Source of the DNA: Iamia sp963728655
GTDB taxonomy: Bacteria; Actinomycetota; Acidimicrobiia; Acidimicrobiales; Iamiaceae
Length of the DNA stretch: 64,000 nucleotides
Assembly: GCA_963728655.1 (NCBI GenBank)
Contig: CAVSLD010000003.1
Span: 434,001 to 498,000, forward strand
Direction of reading: 5' to 3'
The notes beneath the pieces were generated by a model. It was not told the DNA's origin, did no database searches, and saw only the letters and a program-made list of their open reading frames with translations. Within the stretch, counting starts at the first letter, position 1; the number at the start of each line of letters is the position of its first letter. The translations under genes and the position numbers were made by a program. Positions 41,857-49,614 of the stretch are shown piece by piece.

Positions 41857-41862
41857 CCGGCG

Positions 41863-41868
41863 ATCATC
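41863..41868 (-). promoter_or_regulatory. Candidate leaderless promoter -10 of the CoA-transferase
   Basis: GATGAT, 6 bases, GTG at 41856; a variant -10. Confidence 0.35.
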
Positions 41869-41982
41869 GCCCCCTCGCCCCGACGGCACCAGTCCGACCG
41901 GTGGGACCTCCCCCGCCGCGCACACCTCGCGGCGGTCACCCGGGGTGCCGCCACGAGGGAACTGGCGACCACCTCCCTCGGC

Positions 41983-42420
41983 CTACGGGCGGGACTCGTG
42001 GTCCTCGCGGCCGTGGGTGCGACGGTCCTCCTTCATCTCGGACTCGTAGACGTGGCGGCGGCCGTCGAGGAGGGCGTCGCGGACCCGCCTCTCGCCGTCG
42101 CGCACGTCGGTCCAGTAGCCGTCGTCGAACTCCTCGACGATCTGGAACGTCCAGCGCCCGTCGATGGTGTTGCGTCCGACCAGCTCGGTGCGGATGCGCG
42201 CCGCCTCGTCCGGGTTGCCGGCGTCCTCCAGGGCGTCGGCCGCCTCGCCGATGGTCAGGTCGGCGTGGCCCATCTTCTGGTGGAAGTCGTAGAGGTCGCC
42301 CCGGGCCCGCTCGACCCACTCCAGGGCCTCGGTGAGCTTGCCCACGGCCTCGACCGTGGCGTCGGAGGCACCGTCCGGTCGGCGGTGGGGGTCGTCGGCG
42401 GGGAGCTCGTCGCGGGCCAT
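41983..42420 (-). CDS. Hypothetical protein coupled to a metallophosphoesterase
   Basis: 145 residues, charged and soluble, with no signal. Central LTEALEWVERARGDLYDFHQKMGHADLTIGEAADALEDAGN and RWTFQIVEEFDDGYWTDVRDGERRVRDAL look like a real, ordered protein, but I know no family name. ATG at 42420 overlaps the phosphoesterase stop (TGATG), so it is made with it. Confidence 0.75.
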   Translation of the reverse strand: MARDELPADDPHRRPDGASDATVEAVGKLTEALEWVERARGDLYDFHQKMGHADLTIGEAADALEDAGNPDEAARIRTELVGRNTIDGRWTFQIVEEFDDGYWTDVRDGERRVRDALLDGRRHVYESEMKEDRRTHGREDHESRP

Positions 42421-43448
42421 CAGTCGCTCCTCTCGACGGGGATCACGAAGCACCGGTCGGCCAGGTCGCCGAAGGCGTAGTCGGCGTAGAGGTCGTGGTA
42501 CATGTGGCGGGTCTTCTCGGTCCAGGCCAGGGCCTCGGGCGTGGAGATGCGGTGCACGACCTGGAGGATGCCGCCCTCGTGCACCCGGTACTCGGCCCAG
42601 GCGCCCGGGTAGTCCTTCACGCACGCCACCTCGACCCATGGCACCGCGCCGGTGGGGCCGAACCGCCGCACCCTGTTCCGGTGGGTGTGGCCGGCCAGGT
42701 AGGCGACGATGCTCGGGCGACGGGCGACCAGGTCGACCAGGGCCACCGAGTCGTCGGGCTCGACGCCGAAGTAGCGCTCGGGGCGCTCGGCCGAGCTCGG
42801 GTCCCACACGTGGTGGTGGCCCAGGACGACCACGGGCCGGTCCGAGGTCGCAGCCAGCTCGTCGAGCCAGGCGAGCTGCTCGGCCGACACCCCGCCGTAC
42901 TCGACGCCGTCGCGGGAGGTGTCCAGCACGGCCAGGCGCACCCCGGGGAGCACCACCTCCTGGGCCGGGAGCGCCCCCCGCTCGAGGCGGTGGTAGGACT
43001 CGTGGTTGCCCCGCACCCAGGTCATGCGGTCGGCCAGCGGGGCGTAGGCGGCGAGGAAGGCGTCGACCTCGGCGTCGGTGCCGTTGCTGGTGAGGTCACC
43101 CTTGACCACGAGGTGGTCGGGGCCGAGGGCGGTGATCTCCTCGACCGCCCCGGCGTTCATCACCTCCGGGTACGGCGGGTCGCCGGGCTCGGCGCGGAAG
43201 ACGGGGCCGACGTCGGTGCCGCTCACCAGCCCGCACACCTCCTCGCCGAAGTGGACGTCGTTCACCGTGGCGAAGGTGGCCAGGTGCGCCCCCGGCTCCG
43301 GGAGGGTGCGGAAGGCGATGCCGGCCAGCTCGTGGTCGGAGTCCGGCTCCAGGCCGTCGAGGCGGAGCACGTCGGGTCCGTCGTGGGCGACCGCCGAGCG
43401 GCTGCCAACCGTCGTCAGCTCGACGGACGGGTCGGGGGGCTCGGACAT
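42420..43448 (-). CDS. Calcineurin-like metallophosphoesterase
   Basis: 342 residues. The dinuclear-metal motifs are in order: NDVHFGE, VVKGDLTSNG, VRGNHE, VLGHHHV and LAGHTHR. An N-terminal beta-rich segment of about 60 residues recalls a purple-acid-phosphatase-type accessory domain. No signal peptide, so a cytoplasmic phosphodiesterase is likely; substrate unknown. ATG at 43448 lies 7 bases after TACGCT. Confidence 0.9.
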   Translation of the reverse strand: MSEPPDPSVELTTVGSRSAVAHDGPDVLRLDGLEPDSDHELAGIAFRTLPEPGAHLATFATVNDVHFGEEVCGLVSGTDVGPVFRAEPGDPPYPEVMNAGAVEEITALGPDHLVVKGDLTSNGTDAEVDAFLAAYAPLADRMTWVRGNHESYHRLERGALPAQEVVLPGVRLAVLDTSRDGVEYGGVSAEQLAWLDELAATSDRPVVVLGHHHVWDPSSAERPERYFGVEPDDSVALVDLVARRPSIVAYLAGHTHRNRVRRFGPTGAVPWVEVACVKDYPGAWAEYRVHEGGILQVVHRISTPEALAWTEKTRHMYHDLYADYAFGDLADRCFVIPVERSD

Positions 43449-43455
43449 CGGGGCG

Positions 43456-43461
43456 AGCGTA
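43456..43461 (-). promoter_or_regulatory. Candidate leaderless promoter -10 of the metallophosphoesterase
   Basis: TACGCT, 7 bases, ATG at 43448. Confidence 0.5.
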
Positions 43462-43524
43462 CCGACGGGGCCGCCGACCCGGCGCGCCCGGCCCTCAGGT
43501 GTCGTCCGTCACAGCCGGAGAGGG

Positions 43525-43530
43525 TACGCT
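43525..43530 (+). promoter_or_regulatory. Candidate -10 of the secreted-protein gene
   Basis: TACGCT about 44 bases before TTG at 43574. Unlike most promoters here it leaves a leader of about 38 bases carrying a ribosome-binding site. Confidence 0.4.
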
Positions 43531-43573
43531 CGGCCGCCGCCGAACCCCCCGGGGGGACACGAGGGAGCGAGGG

Positions 43574-44374
43574 TTGCACCGACCGCCAGGCCTGCAGGCG
43601 AGGGGGAGACGAGGAGCCCTGGCGGCCGTCTCGGCCGCGCTCGTCGTGGTGCTCGCCCTGCCGGCGGCCCCGAGCGCGGCGCTCGACCCCCGCCAGCCGC
43701 TGTGGGGGTCGGGGGACCCCCGCGACGTGCACGTGAGCACCCTGACCAGCGACGGCGACGACGCCTACGACCTGGTGTCGGACGTGACCGGCATCCGCGT
43801 GCGGGCCCAGGACGGCAACCGCCGCTCCAACACCCGCGTCGTGGTCACCCGACCCAGCAGCCCGGCGGTGGTCGACGGCGAGAGCTGCGCCCGCTGGGGC
43901 GACCGTCGAGGCGACATCGTGCAGCTGGGCGCGGCCCTGCGGGTCACCGACGAGGGCGGCCGGGTCCGGGCCGTCACCGTCACCCAGAACATCTGGGCCA
44001 ACCCCTTCACCTTCAACGTCCACACGTGGGACACCGCCCGCGAGGGCCTGCCCCTCCAGCTCGTGGGCCAGTTCGACATGCGCCACCGCTTCTTCCACGA
44101 CGGCTACGTGAGCTTCCCCTGGAGCTTCTGCGCCCGGGCGGTCGGTGCCCGCGTCGAGTTCAAGATCTGGAGCAGCACCGAGGCCGAGCCGGCCTGGGGC
44201 GACGAGGAGCACTCCGACGGCGTCGACCTCCCCCCCGGGTGGGTGCGGGCCGGGCAGGTGGGCTGGTACGTGGGCCACCTGCGGGCCGGCGACCACGTGG
44301 ACCTCGACAGCGCGACGGCGTGGGCCTACCGCCGCCAGCAGTCGATGGTGCCCCGGCGCCGCCAGGACGGCTGA
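43574..44374 (+). CDS. Secreted protein of unknown function
   Basis: 266 residues. An Arg-rich n-region and hydrophobic core (GALAAVSAALVVVLALPAAPSAA) make a clear Sec signal. The mature part is beta-rich with NIWANPFTFNVHTWDTAREGLPLQLVGQFDMRH and ends with an Arg-rich tail; two or three Cys could form disulfides. No family recognised. The frame opens at 43499, but TTG at 43574 has GGGAGCGAGGG just upstream, lies after TACGCT, and starts the signal peptide exactly, so it is preferred. Confidence 0.78.
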   Translation: MHRPPGLQARGRRGALAAVSAALVVVLALPAAPSAALDPRQPLWGSGDPRDVHVSTLTSDGDDAYDLVSDVTGIRVRAQDGNRRSNTRVVVTRPSSPAVVDGESCARWGDRRGDIVQLGAALRVTDEGGRVRAVTVTQNIWANPFTFNVHTWDTAREGLPLQLVGQFDMRHRFFHDGYVSFPWSFCARAVGARVEFKIWSSTEAEPAWGDEEHSDGVDLPPGWVRAGQVGWYVGHLRAGDHVDLDSATAWAYRRQQSMVPRRRQDG

Positions 44375-44400
44375 GGAGCCGGGTCCGCCGGCCGGTCCGG

Positions 44401-45546
44401 TCAGCCCCCCGAGACGGCGGCGTCGGCCCCGCTCGGTGGGGTGGGGTCGTCGACTCGGTCGAACCAGCCGTCGGGCACCGGCACCCGCCGGGGACCGTTG
44501 GTGTGGCCCCGGACGGTGCGCTCCGAGCCGGGGTGGAGGGTGAGGTCGGGGTCCAGGGCGTCGAGGCGGGCGGCCAGCTCCTCGAGCGACGAGACCTGCG
44601 AGAGGCCCCGACGGGCCTCGCCGCCCACCGGGTAGCCGGCCAGGTACCACCCGGTGTGCTTGCGGACGTCGCGCACGCCCCGCACCGGACCGAGCACCTC
44701 GACGAGCAGCTCGGCGTGGCGCAGCAGGACCACGGCCACCTCGCCCAGCGGTGGGTGGGGTCGGACCGGGCGCCCGGCGTAGGCGTCGGCCAGGTCGCGG
44801 AACAGCCAGGGCCGACCCAGGCAGCCGCGCCCGATCACCACGCCGTCGCAGCCCGTCTGGGCCTGCATCCGCAGGGCGTCGTGGGCCTCGAGCACGTCAC
44901 CGTTGCCGAGCACCGGGATGGTGGTGACCGCCTCCTTGAGGCGGCCGATGGCCGACCAGTCGGCCTGGCCGGAGTAGAGCTGCTCCGCGGTCCGTGCGTG
45001 GAGGGCCACCGCGGCGGCACCCTCGTCCTCGGCCACCCGCGCCGCCTCCAGGTAGGTGAGGTGGTGGTCGTCGACGCCGAGGCGCATCTTCACGGTGAAG
45101 GGGACGGGTCCGGCGGCGGCCACCGCGGCCCGCACGATGGCGGCGAACAGGGCGCGTCGCACCGGCAGGGCCGAGCCCCCGCCCTTGCGGGTCACCTTCC
45201 CCGCCGGGCAGCCCACGTTGAGGTCGACGTGCTCGGCTCCGTGCTCGGCGACGAGGCGGCGCACGGCCTCACCCACCACGGCGGGGTCGACGCCGTACAC
45301 CTGCACGCTGCGGGGCGACTCGTCGGGGTCGAAGGCCACCATGGCGAGGGTGCGGGCGTTGCCCTCGACGAGGGCCCGGGCCGTGATCATCTCGCTGACG
45401 TAGAGGCCGGCGCCCATCTCCCGGCACAGGCGGCGGAAGGCCCGGTTGGTGACGCCGGCCATGGGGGCCAGCACGACGGGCGCGTCGAGGGCGAGGGGCC
45501 CGATGCGCAGCGTCGGCGCGGTCGGGGCGGCAGGCGCCGCGCTCAC
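44401..45546 (-). CDS. tRNA-dihydrouridine synthase
   Basis: 381 residues. FMN TIM barrel with LAPMAGVTNRAFRRLCREMGAGLYVSEMI, catalytic Cys in NVGCPAGKVTRKGGGSAL, VKMRLGVDD, and IPVLGNGDV with VVIGRGCLGRPWLF. This is the DusB/NifR3-like type usual in actinobacteria. It reduces uridines in tRNA. A C-terminal tail of about 45 Pro/Asp-rich residues is extra. GTG at 45546 overlaps the maf stop (GTGA). Confidence 0.94.
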   Translation of the reverse strand: MSAAPAAPTAPTLRIGPLALDAPVVLAPMAGVTNRAFRRLCREMGAGLYVSEMITARALVEGNARTLAMVAFDPDESPRSVQVYGVDPAVVGEAVRRLVAEHGAEHVDLNVGCPAGKVTRKGGGSALPVRRALFAAIVRAAVAAAGPVPFTVKMRLGVDDHHLTYLEAARVAEDEGAAAVALHARTAEQLYSGQADWSAIGRLKEAVTTIPVLGNGDVLEAHDALRMQAQTGCDGVVIGRGCLGRPWLFRDLADAYAGRPVRPHPPLGEVAVVLLRHAELLVEVLGPVRGVRDVRKHTGWYLAGYPVGGEARRGLSQVSSLEELAARLDALDPDLTLHPGSERTVRGHTNGPRRVPVPDGWFDRVDDPTPPSGADAAVSGG

Positions 45547-46217
45547 GGCCGGGCCCACAGGTCGGTGACCGAGCGGTCGAGCTCGGCCAGCAGGCGGCGC
45601 AGGAGCGGCAGCGACAGCCCGACGACGTTGGTGTGGTCGCCGTCGACGCCGTCGACGAACGGGGCCGAGCGGCCGTCGAGGGTGAACGAGCCCGCCACCC
45701 GCAGGGGCTCGCCCGAGGCCACGTAGGCGTCGACCTCGCCATCGGTCATGGGCCCGAAGCGCACCGTGGTGGCCTCCACGCCGGAGGCCTCCCGACCCGT
45801 GCCCAGCTCGACCACGTGGTGCCCGGTGCGCAGCACGCCCCGACGCTCCCGCATGGCCCTGATCCGGGCCACCGCCTCCTCCGGCGATGCCGGCTTGCCC
45901 CAGGTCTGGCCGTCGAAGGTGAACAGCGAGTCACACCCCAGCACCAGCGTGGGACGATCGCCCGCGGAGGCGACGGCGGCCACCGCGGCGGCCTTGGCCT
46001 CGGCCAGGCCGGCCACCAGGGCCGCGGGGTCGTCGGCGCCGAGCGCCGCCCCCACCGCGTCCTCGTCGACGTGGCTCACGACCACCTCGGGCTCGATCCC
46101 GGCGGCGCGCAGCAGGGCCAGGCGGGCGGGCGAGGCCGAGGCCAGGACGAGGTGGGCGGGGGCATCCGCCCATGATGGCGTCGGCGCCCCGTCACCACGC
46201 AGGCGGGGTCGACGCAC
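45543..46217 (-). CDS. Maf-family nucleoside triphosphate pyrophosphatase
   Basis: House-cleaning hydrolase of dTTP/UTP or modified nucleotides. Family motifs: LVLASASPARLALLRAAGIEPEVV, GCDSLFTFDGQTWGKP, HHVVELG, and the end FVDGVDGDHTNVVGLSLPLLRRLL. The only in-frame start is GTG at 46217 (224 residues), giving about 20 unusual leading residues. The natural start is probably ATG at 46165, which follows CATCAT by 6 bases and would read MPPAHLVLASAS if the C-run (46158-46162 on the + strand as G5) had one more base. Confidence 0.92.
   Translation of the reverse strand: MRRPRLRGDGAPTPSWADAPAHLVLASASPARLALLRAAGIEPEVVVSHVDEDAVGAALGADDPAALVAGLAEAKAAAVAAVASAGDRPTLVLGCDSLFTFDGQTWGKPASPEEAVARIRAMRERRGVLRTGHHVVELGTGREASGVEATTVRFGPMTDGEVDAYVASGEPLRVAGSFTLDGRSAPFVDGVDGDHTNVVGLSLPLLRRLLAELDRSVTDLWARP
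46172..46177 (-). promoter_or_regulatory. Candidate leaderless promoter -10 of maf-dus
   Basis: CATCAT, 6 bases, ATG at 46165. The same CATCAT-N6-ATG layout occurs at the DUF4214-type gene (49303). Confidence 0.4.
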
Positions 46218-46287
46218 CGGTCCGGGCCGTCGGCCACACTGGCGCCAGGCGGCGCGGCGAGGGCGTCCCACGACGGCAGGAACGGCG

Positions 46288-46947
46288 ATGACGAGTCCCT
46301 GGGACGACGAGGGCGCACGGGGCGGGACCCCTGGCGGTGGACCCGCGCCCGGTGCGCCGTGGGCGGCCCCGCAGGGCGGGTCCGACCCCCTCGGTGGGCC
46401 CCCGCCGCCGAGCGGTGGCGAGGCCGGGCCCCGAGGCCACCCGTGGGGCGCGCCGGTCCCGTGGGTGGCCCCGCCGTCGCCCGAGCGCCCCCGCCTCCTC
46501 ACGAGCGCGGTGGACCTCATGTGGATCGGCGCGGGCCTGGCCCTGCTCAACGTGCTGAGCACGTTCCTCTTCGTCGACGACATCCGGGAGGCGGCACGGG
46601 ACCAGCTGACCGCCAGCGGCCAGCGGGTCACCGACTCGACCGTCGACGCCGCCGTCGCCATCGGCATCGCCGCGGCCGTGGCCGGCGGGCTGGTCACCAT
46701 CGGCCTCTGGATCTGGATGGCGGTGATGAACGGCAAGGGCCGGAGCTGGGCCCGGGTGGTGGCCACCGTGCTCGGCGCCATCGGCATGCTGTTCTCGGTG
46801 CTCGGGCTGGCCGGGAGCGGGTTCGGCGCCGAGACCACGCCGATCTCCCTCGCCAGCAGCGGGATCAACCTGCTCCTCGCGGTGGCGATCCTCGTGCTGC
46901 TGTGGAACAGCCAGAACGCCGAGTACTACCGGGCCGGCAGCACCTGA
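46288..46947 (+). CDS. Proline/glycine-rich membrane protein of unknown function
   Basis: 219 residues. The first 75 are disordered, rich in Gly, Pro and Ala. Four helices follow (VDLMWIGAGLALLNVLSTFLF, VAIGIAAAVAGGLVTIGLWIWM, VVATVLGAIGMLFSVLGLAG, INLLLAVAILVLLW). This layout is common among small actinobacterial membrane proteins without a defined role. ATG at 46288 has AGGAA about 7 bases upstream. Confidence 0.82.
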   Translation: MTSPWDDEGARGGTPGGGPAPGAPWAAPQGGSDPLGGPPPPSGGEAGPRGHPWGAPVPWVAPPSPERPRLLTSAVDLMWIGAGLALLNVLSTFLFVDDIREAARDQLTASGQRVTDSTVDAAVAIGIAAAVAGGLVTIGLWIWMAVMNGKGRSWARVVATVLGAIGMLFSVLGLAGSGFGAETTPISLASSGINLLLAVAILVLLWNSQNAEYYRAGST

Positions 46948-46951
46948 GCGG

Positions 46952-49303
46952 CTACCAGGGGCGGGCGGCGTACTCCCCGCTGGCGGTGATGCGCTCGGCC
47001 AGGCCGGCGACGGTGGTGGTGCGGTCGGCCAGGGCGGCGACGTCGGCGGCCAGCTCACCGGGGGTGGGGCGACGGCCGAGGAGCAGCACGTGGAGGACGG
47101 CGACGTCGACGGTGTCGGCCGTCTTGGCCCCGTACTCGGAGGACTCGGAGAACCCGATCATCACGAGTCCCCTGCTGCGGCGACCCGAGTCGAGCTCGGC
47201 GTTCCAGAAGGCCACCCCGCCCGCATCGCCGGGACGGCCGAGGATGTTCTGGTAGATGAGGTCCACGAAGGCGGCGTTGGTCAGCGTCCCGTAGCGGTTG
47301 GTGAACTCGGCCGAGCGGGCGAAGAAGTCGCTGATCGAGCGCAGGCCACGCCCGCCGCGGCGCTGGCCGATCCAGTAGGTGAGGCCGCCCGGGTCCGGGG
47401 TGCGCAGGAAGTACGCCTGGTAGAGGCGGGTGACCGGGTCCACGGCGGTGGTGTTGTCGTTCGAGTCGCGGAGGCGGGCGACCAGGCCTCCGGCGGTGAG
47501 GGCGCCCGACTGCATCTGGCCGGCCCACGACGACTGCTCGGCCGCGGTGGGGGCACGTCCCAGCACCTCGGCCGAGATCCGCTGGGCGGCCTGCTCGTGC
47601 GACGCGTAGGCCGCGACCGGCGGGGTCACGGCCGCGCTGGCGGTGGAGTAGGCGCCGGTGCCGGCCGCGTTGCGGGCTGCGACCTGGAACCGGTACAGCA
47701 CGCCGGGCGCCAGGCCGGTGACGACCTCGGTGGTGCCGAGGCCGATGTCGACGGCCGACCGGGCCACGCCGTCGGCGATGACGATCAGGGAGTACCCCGT
47801 CACCGGCAGCCCAGGGACGGCCGGCGGTGCGCTCCAGGTCACCGTGGCCTGGCCCCGCCGGGCCGATGCCTGGACACCGGTGGGAGCACCGGGCGGGGTG
47901 CCGGCGGTGCCGAGGAGCCGGGTCTCGATGGTGGCCGTGGAGCCGGTGCGGGCATCGAGGGCCACGGCCTGCGCACCGCCGGGCAGCGCCACCGGGGCCT
48001 GCCACACGTAGGTGGAGGTCGATCCGCTGAGGAGGGGGGCCAGGGCGAACCGGTCGACGGCCCCCGACGGCCCCAGTCGCAGGGCCACCTGGGACAGGGC
48101 CGGGCAGGTGCCGGCCGGGTCCGCGCACCCGAACGCGACCAGGGCGATGCGGCCGTCGGGCTGAGGGGCCACCCGCAGCACCTCCACCCCGCCGATCGCC
48201 GGGATGGTCCGCGACCAGGTGGTCGCGCCCGCGGCGCTCAGCACCGTCACCGCCGCCGCCCCACCGGTCACACAGGTGCGCACGGTGGATGAGCCCGGAC
48301 CGGCCCAGAGCTGGCACCCCGACCCGGGGTCGGCCGCCGCGGGCGGTCCCCAGTCGGACGGGACGACGTAGGTGGGTGCCGGCGTGCTCGGCCCGCTCCC
48401 GTGGGTGTCGTAGGTCGAGACGACGGCCCCGCCGGTGGCGAAGCCGGTGATGGTGCCCCCCGGGAGCCGGTCGGAGGCGAGGGTCAGCGTCCGGAGGGTG
48501 GCACCGGTGGACGGCGAGAGGAAGGCCACGCTGCTGTTGCCGATCGGACCGCCGCCCGCCGGAGGGTACTCGTAGGTGCCGTAGGTGGGGACCGCCACCG
48601 CACCGCTGGGCAGGACGTCGACGTTGGGCGGGATCCGATCGGCCGAGCCGCAGGCCTCCGGGGCAGCCCGGTACCAGGTCTGCGACGGGGGGTCGTAGGT
48701 CTGGACGCCGTAGCGGGAGGAGCACCACGCGTTGCGGGGCATGGCGACGTCGGACCGACCGAGGCGTGCGCCACTGAGGTCGTAGCGATCGATCACCAGG
48801 CGGTCTCGGGCGTGGTCGTACTCGTCCACCGTCTTCTGGCAGGGCGACCCGGAGCACGTGCCGGCCGCACTGCGCACCAGGTAGCCGGTGGCCAGCCAGG
48901 CCACCACCACGGTCCCGTCAGCCGCGAAGCCCGAGTCCTGGACCCGGGCCTCGAGCCCGGGCCCGCCCGCATCCCAGCTGTAGGGGTTGGCCAGCGGGAT
49001 GGTCTGCGTCCCCCCGGACCCGAAGGTCCCGTCGACCGTGGTGGTGCCGGCCTGGTGGCGGACGATCCGCAGCTGGTCCTGTTGGGGGGAGGGCGAGACG
49101 GGTGCCGAGGAGACGAGGGCGTGCAGCCGTCCGCTGCCGTCGACCCACAGGCCCTTGGTGGCACCGTTGTCGGCGACGATCGTGGCGGCCGACGCCGGCG
49201 TCGTCGGCCCGACCGTCAGGCCCAGGGTGGTGACCAGCACCACGGCCGCCACCACGGCTCGCGCTGATCGTCGTCGGGACCTCGTCGACGGGTGTGTCCG
49301 CAT
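46952..49303 (-). CDS. Large secreted protein with fibronectin type III and DUF4214-like domains
   Basis: 783 residues. A signal peptide (RRRSARAVVAAVVLVTTLGLTVGPTTPASAA) leads about 480 residues of beta-rich repeats resembling a propeller, then a fibronectin type III domain (PGAPTGVQASARRGQATVTWSAP...GLAPGVLYRFQVAARNAAG). The last 200 residues have two or more DUF4214-type repeats (LYQAYFLRTPDPGGLTYWIGQ and IYQNILGRPGDAGGVAFWNAEL). DUF4214 occurs in surface-layer and adhesin-like proteins. Probably an exported surface protein. ATG at 49303 follows CATCAT by 6 bases; an upstream extension shows no protein-like sequence. Confidence 0.85.
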   Translation of the reverse strand: MRTHPSTRSRRRSARAVVAAVVLVTTLGLTVGPTTPASAATIVADNGATKGLWVDGSGRLHALVSSAPVSPSPQQDQLRIVRHQAGTTTVDGTFGSGGTQTIPLANPYSWDAGGPGLEARVQDSGFAADGTVVVAWLATGYLVRSAAGTCSGSPCQKTVDEYDHARDRLVIDRYDLSGARLGRSDVAMPRNAWCSSRYGVQTYDPPSQTWYRAAPEACGSADRIPPNVDVLPSGAVAVPTYGTYEYPPAGGGPIGNSSVAFLSPSTGATLRTLTLASDRLPGGTITGFATGGAVVSTYDTHGSGPSTPAPTYVVPSDWGPPAAADPGSGCQLWAGPGSSTVRTCVTGGAAAVTVLSAAGATTWSRTIPAIGGVEVLRVAPQPDGRIALVAFGCADPAGTCPALSQVALRLGPSGAVDRFALAPLLSGSTSTYVWQAPVALPGGAQAVALDARTGSTATIETRLLGTAGTPPGAPTGVQASARRGQATVTWSAPPAVPGLPVTGYSLIVIADGVARSAVDIGLGTTEVVTGLAPGVLYRFQVAARNAAGTGAYSTASAAVTPPVAAYASHEQAAQRISAEVLGRAPTAAEQSSWAGQMQSGALTAGGLVARLRDSNDNTTAVDPVTRLYQAYFLRTPDPGGLTYWIGQRRGGRGLRSISDFFARSAEFTNRYGTLTNAAFVDLIYQNILGRPGDAGGVAFWNAELDSGRRSRGLVMIGFSESSEYGAKTADTVDVAVLHVLLLGRRPTPGELAADVAALADRTTTVAGLAERITASGEYAARPW

Positions 49304-49309
49304 CCCCGC

Positions 49310-49315
49310 ATGATG
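49310..49315 (-). promoter_or_regulatory. Candidate leaderless promoter -10 of the DUF4214-type gene
   Basis: CATCAT, 6 bases, ATG at 49303. Confidence 0.4.
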
Positions 49316-49415
49316 AGGACCATCGGGGGCGGGCGAACCCCCAGACTGTGCCAAGAGCGCGCGGGGACGGGGCCCTGGCGCATCCGGCCACCCCGTGGCG
49401 ACCGTCTCCGGCGGG

Positions 49416-49604
49416 CTACCAGGGGCGGGCGCGGCGGAGCGGCACCGGCTTCGACCACCAGCGGCCGCTCCAGCGCCAGCGTGCCGGCGCCTCCTCGACG
49501 GCGACCGCGGCACGGGGCCAGGCCACCTCGACGGCGGCGACGATGGCCACCGCCTCCTCGTCGGTGGGCGCCGGGCTGACGCCGGCGACCCTGCGCTCGC
49601 TCAT
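49416..49604 (-). CDS. Acyl-CoA carboxylase epsilon subunit-like protein
   Basis: 62 residues with VSPAPTDEEAVAIVAAVEVAW in the middle and a W/R-rich C-terminus (RWRWSGRWWSKPVPL), as in AccE/PccE subunits that join alpha and beta subunits of actinobacterial acyl-CoA carboxylases. It starts 10 bases after the accD-like stop, the usual order. Very short, so the call rests on pattern and place together. Confidence 0.8.
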   Translation of the reverse strand: MSERRVAGVSPAPTDEEAVAIVAAVEVAWPRAAVAVEEAPARWRWSGRWWSKPVPLRRARPW

Positions 49605-49614
49605 CGCTGCTCGC

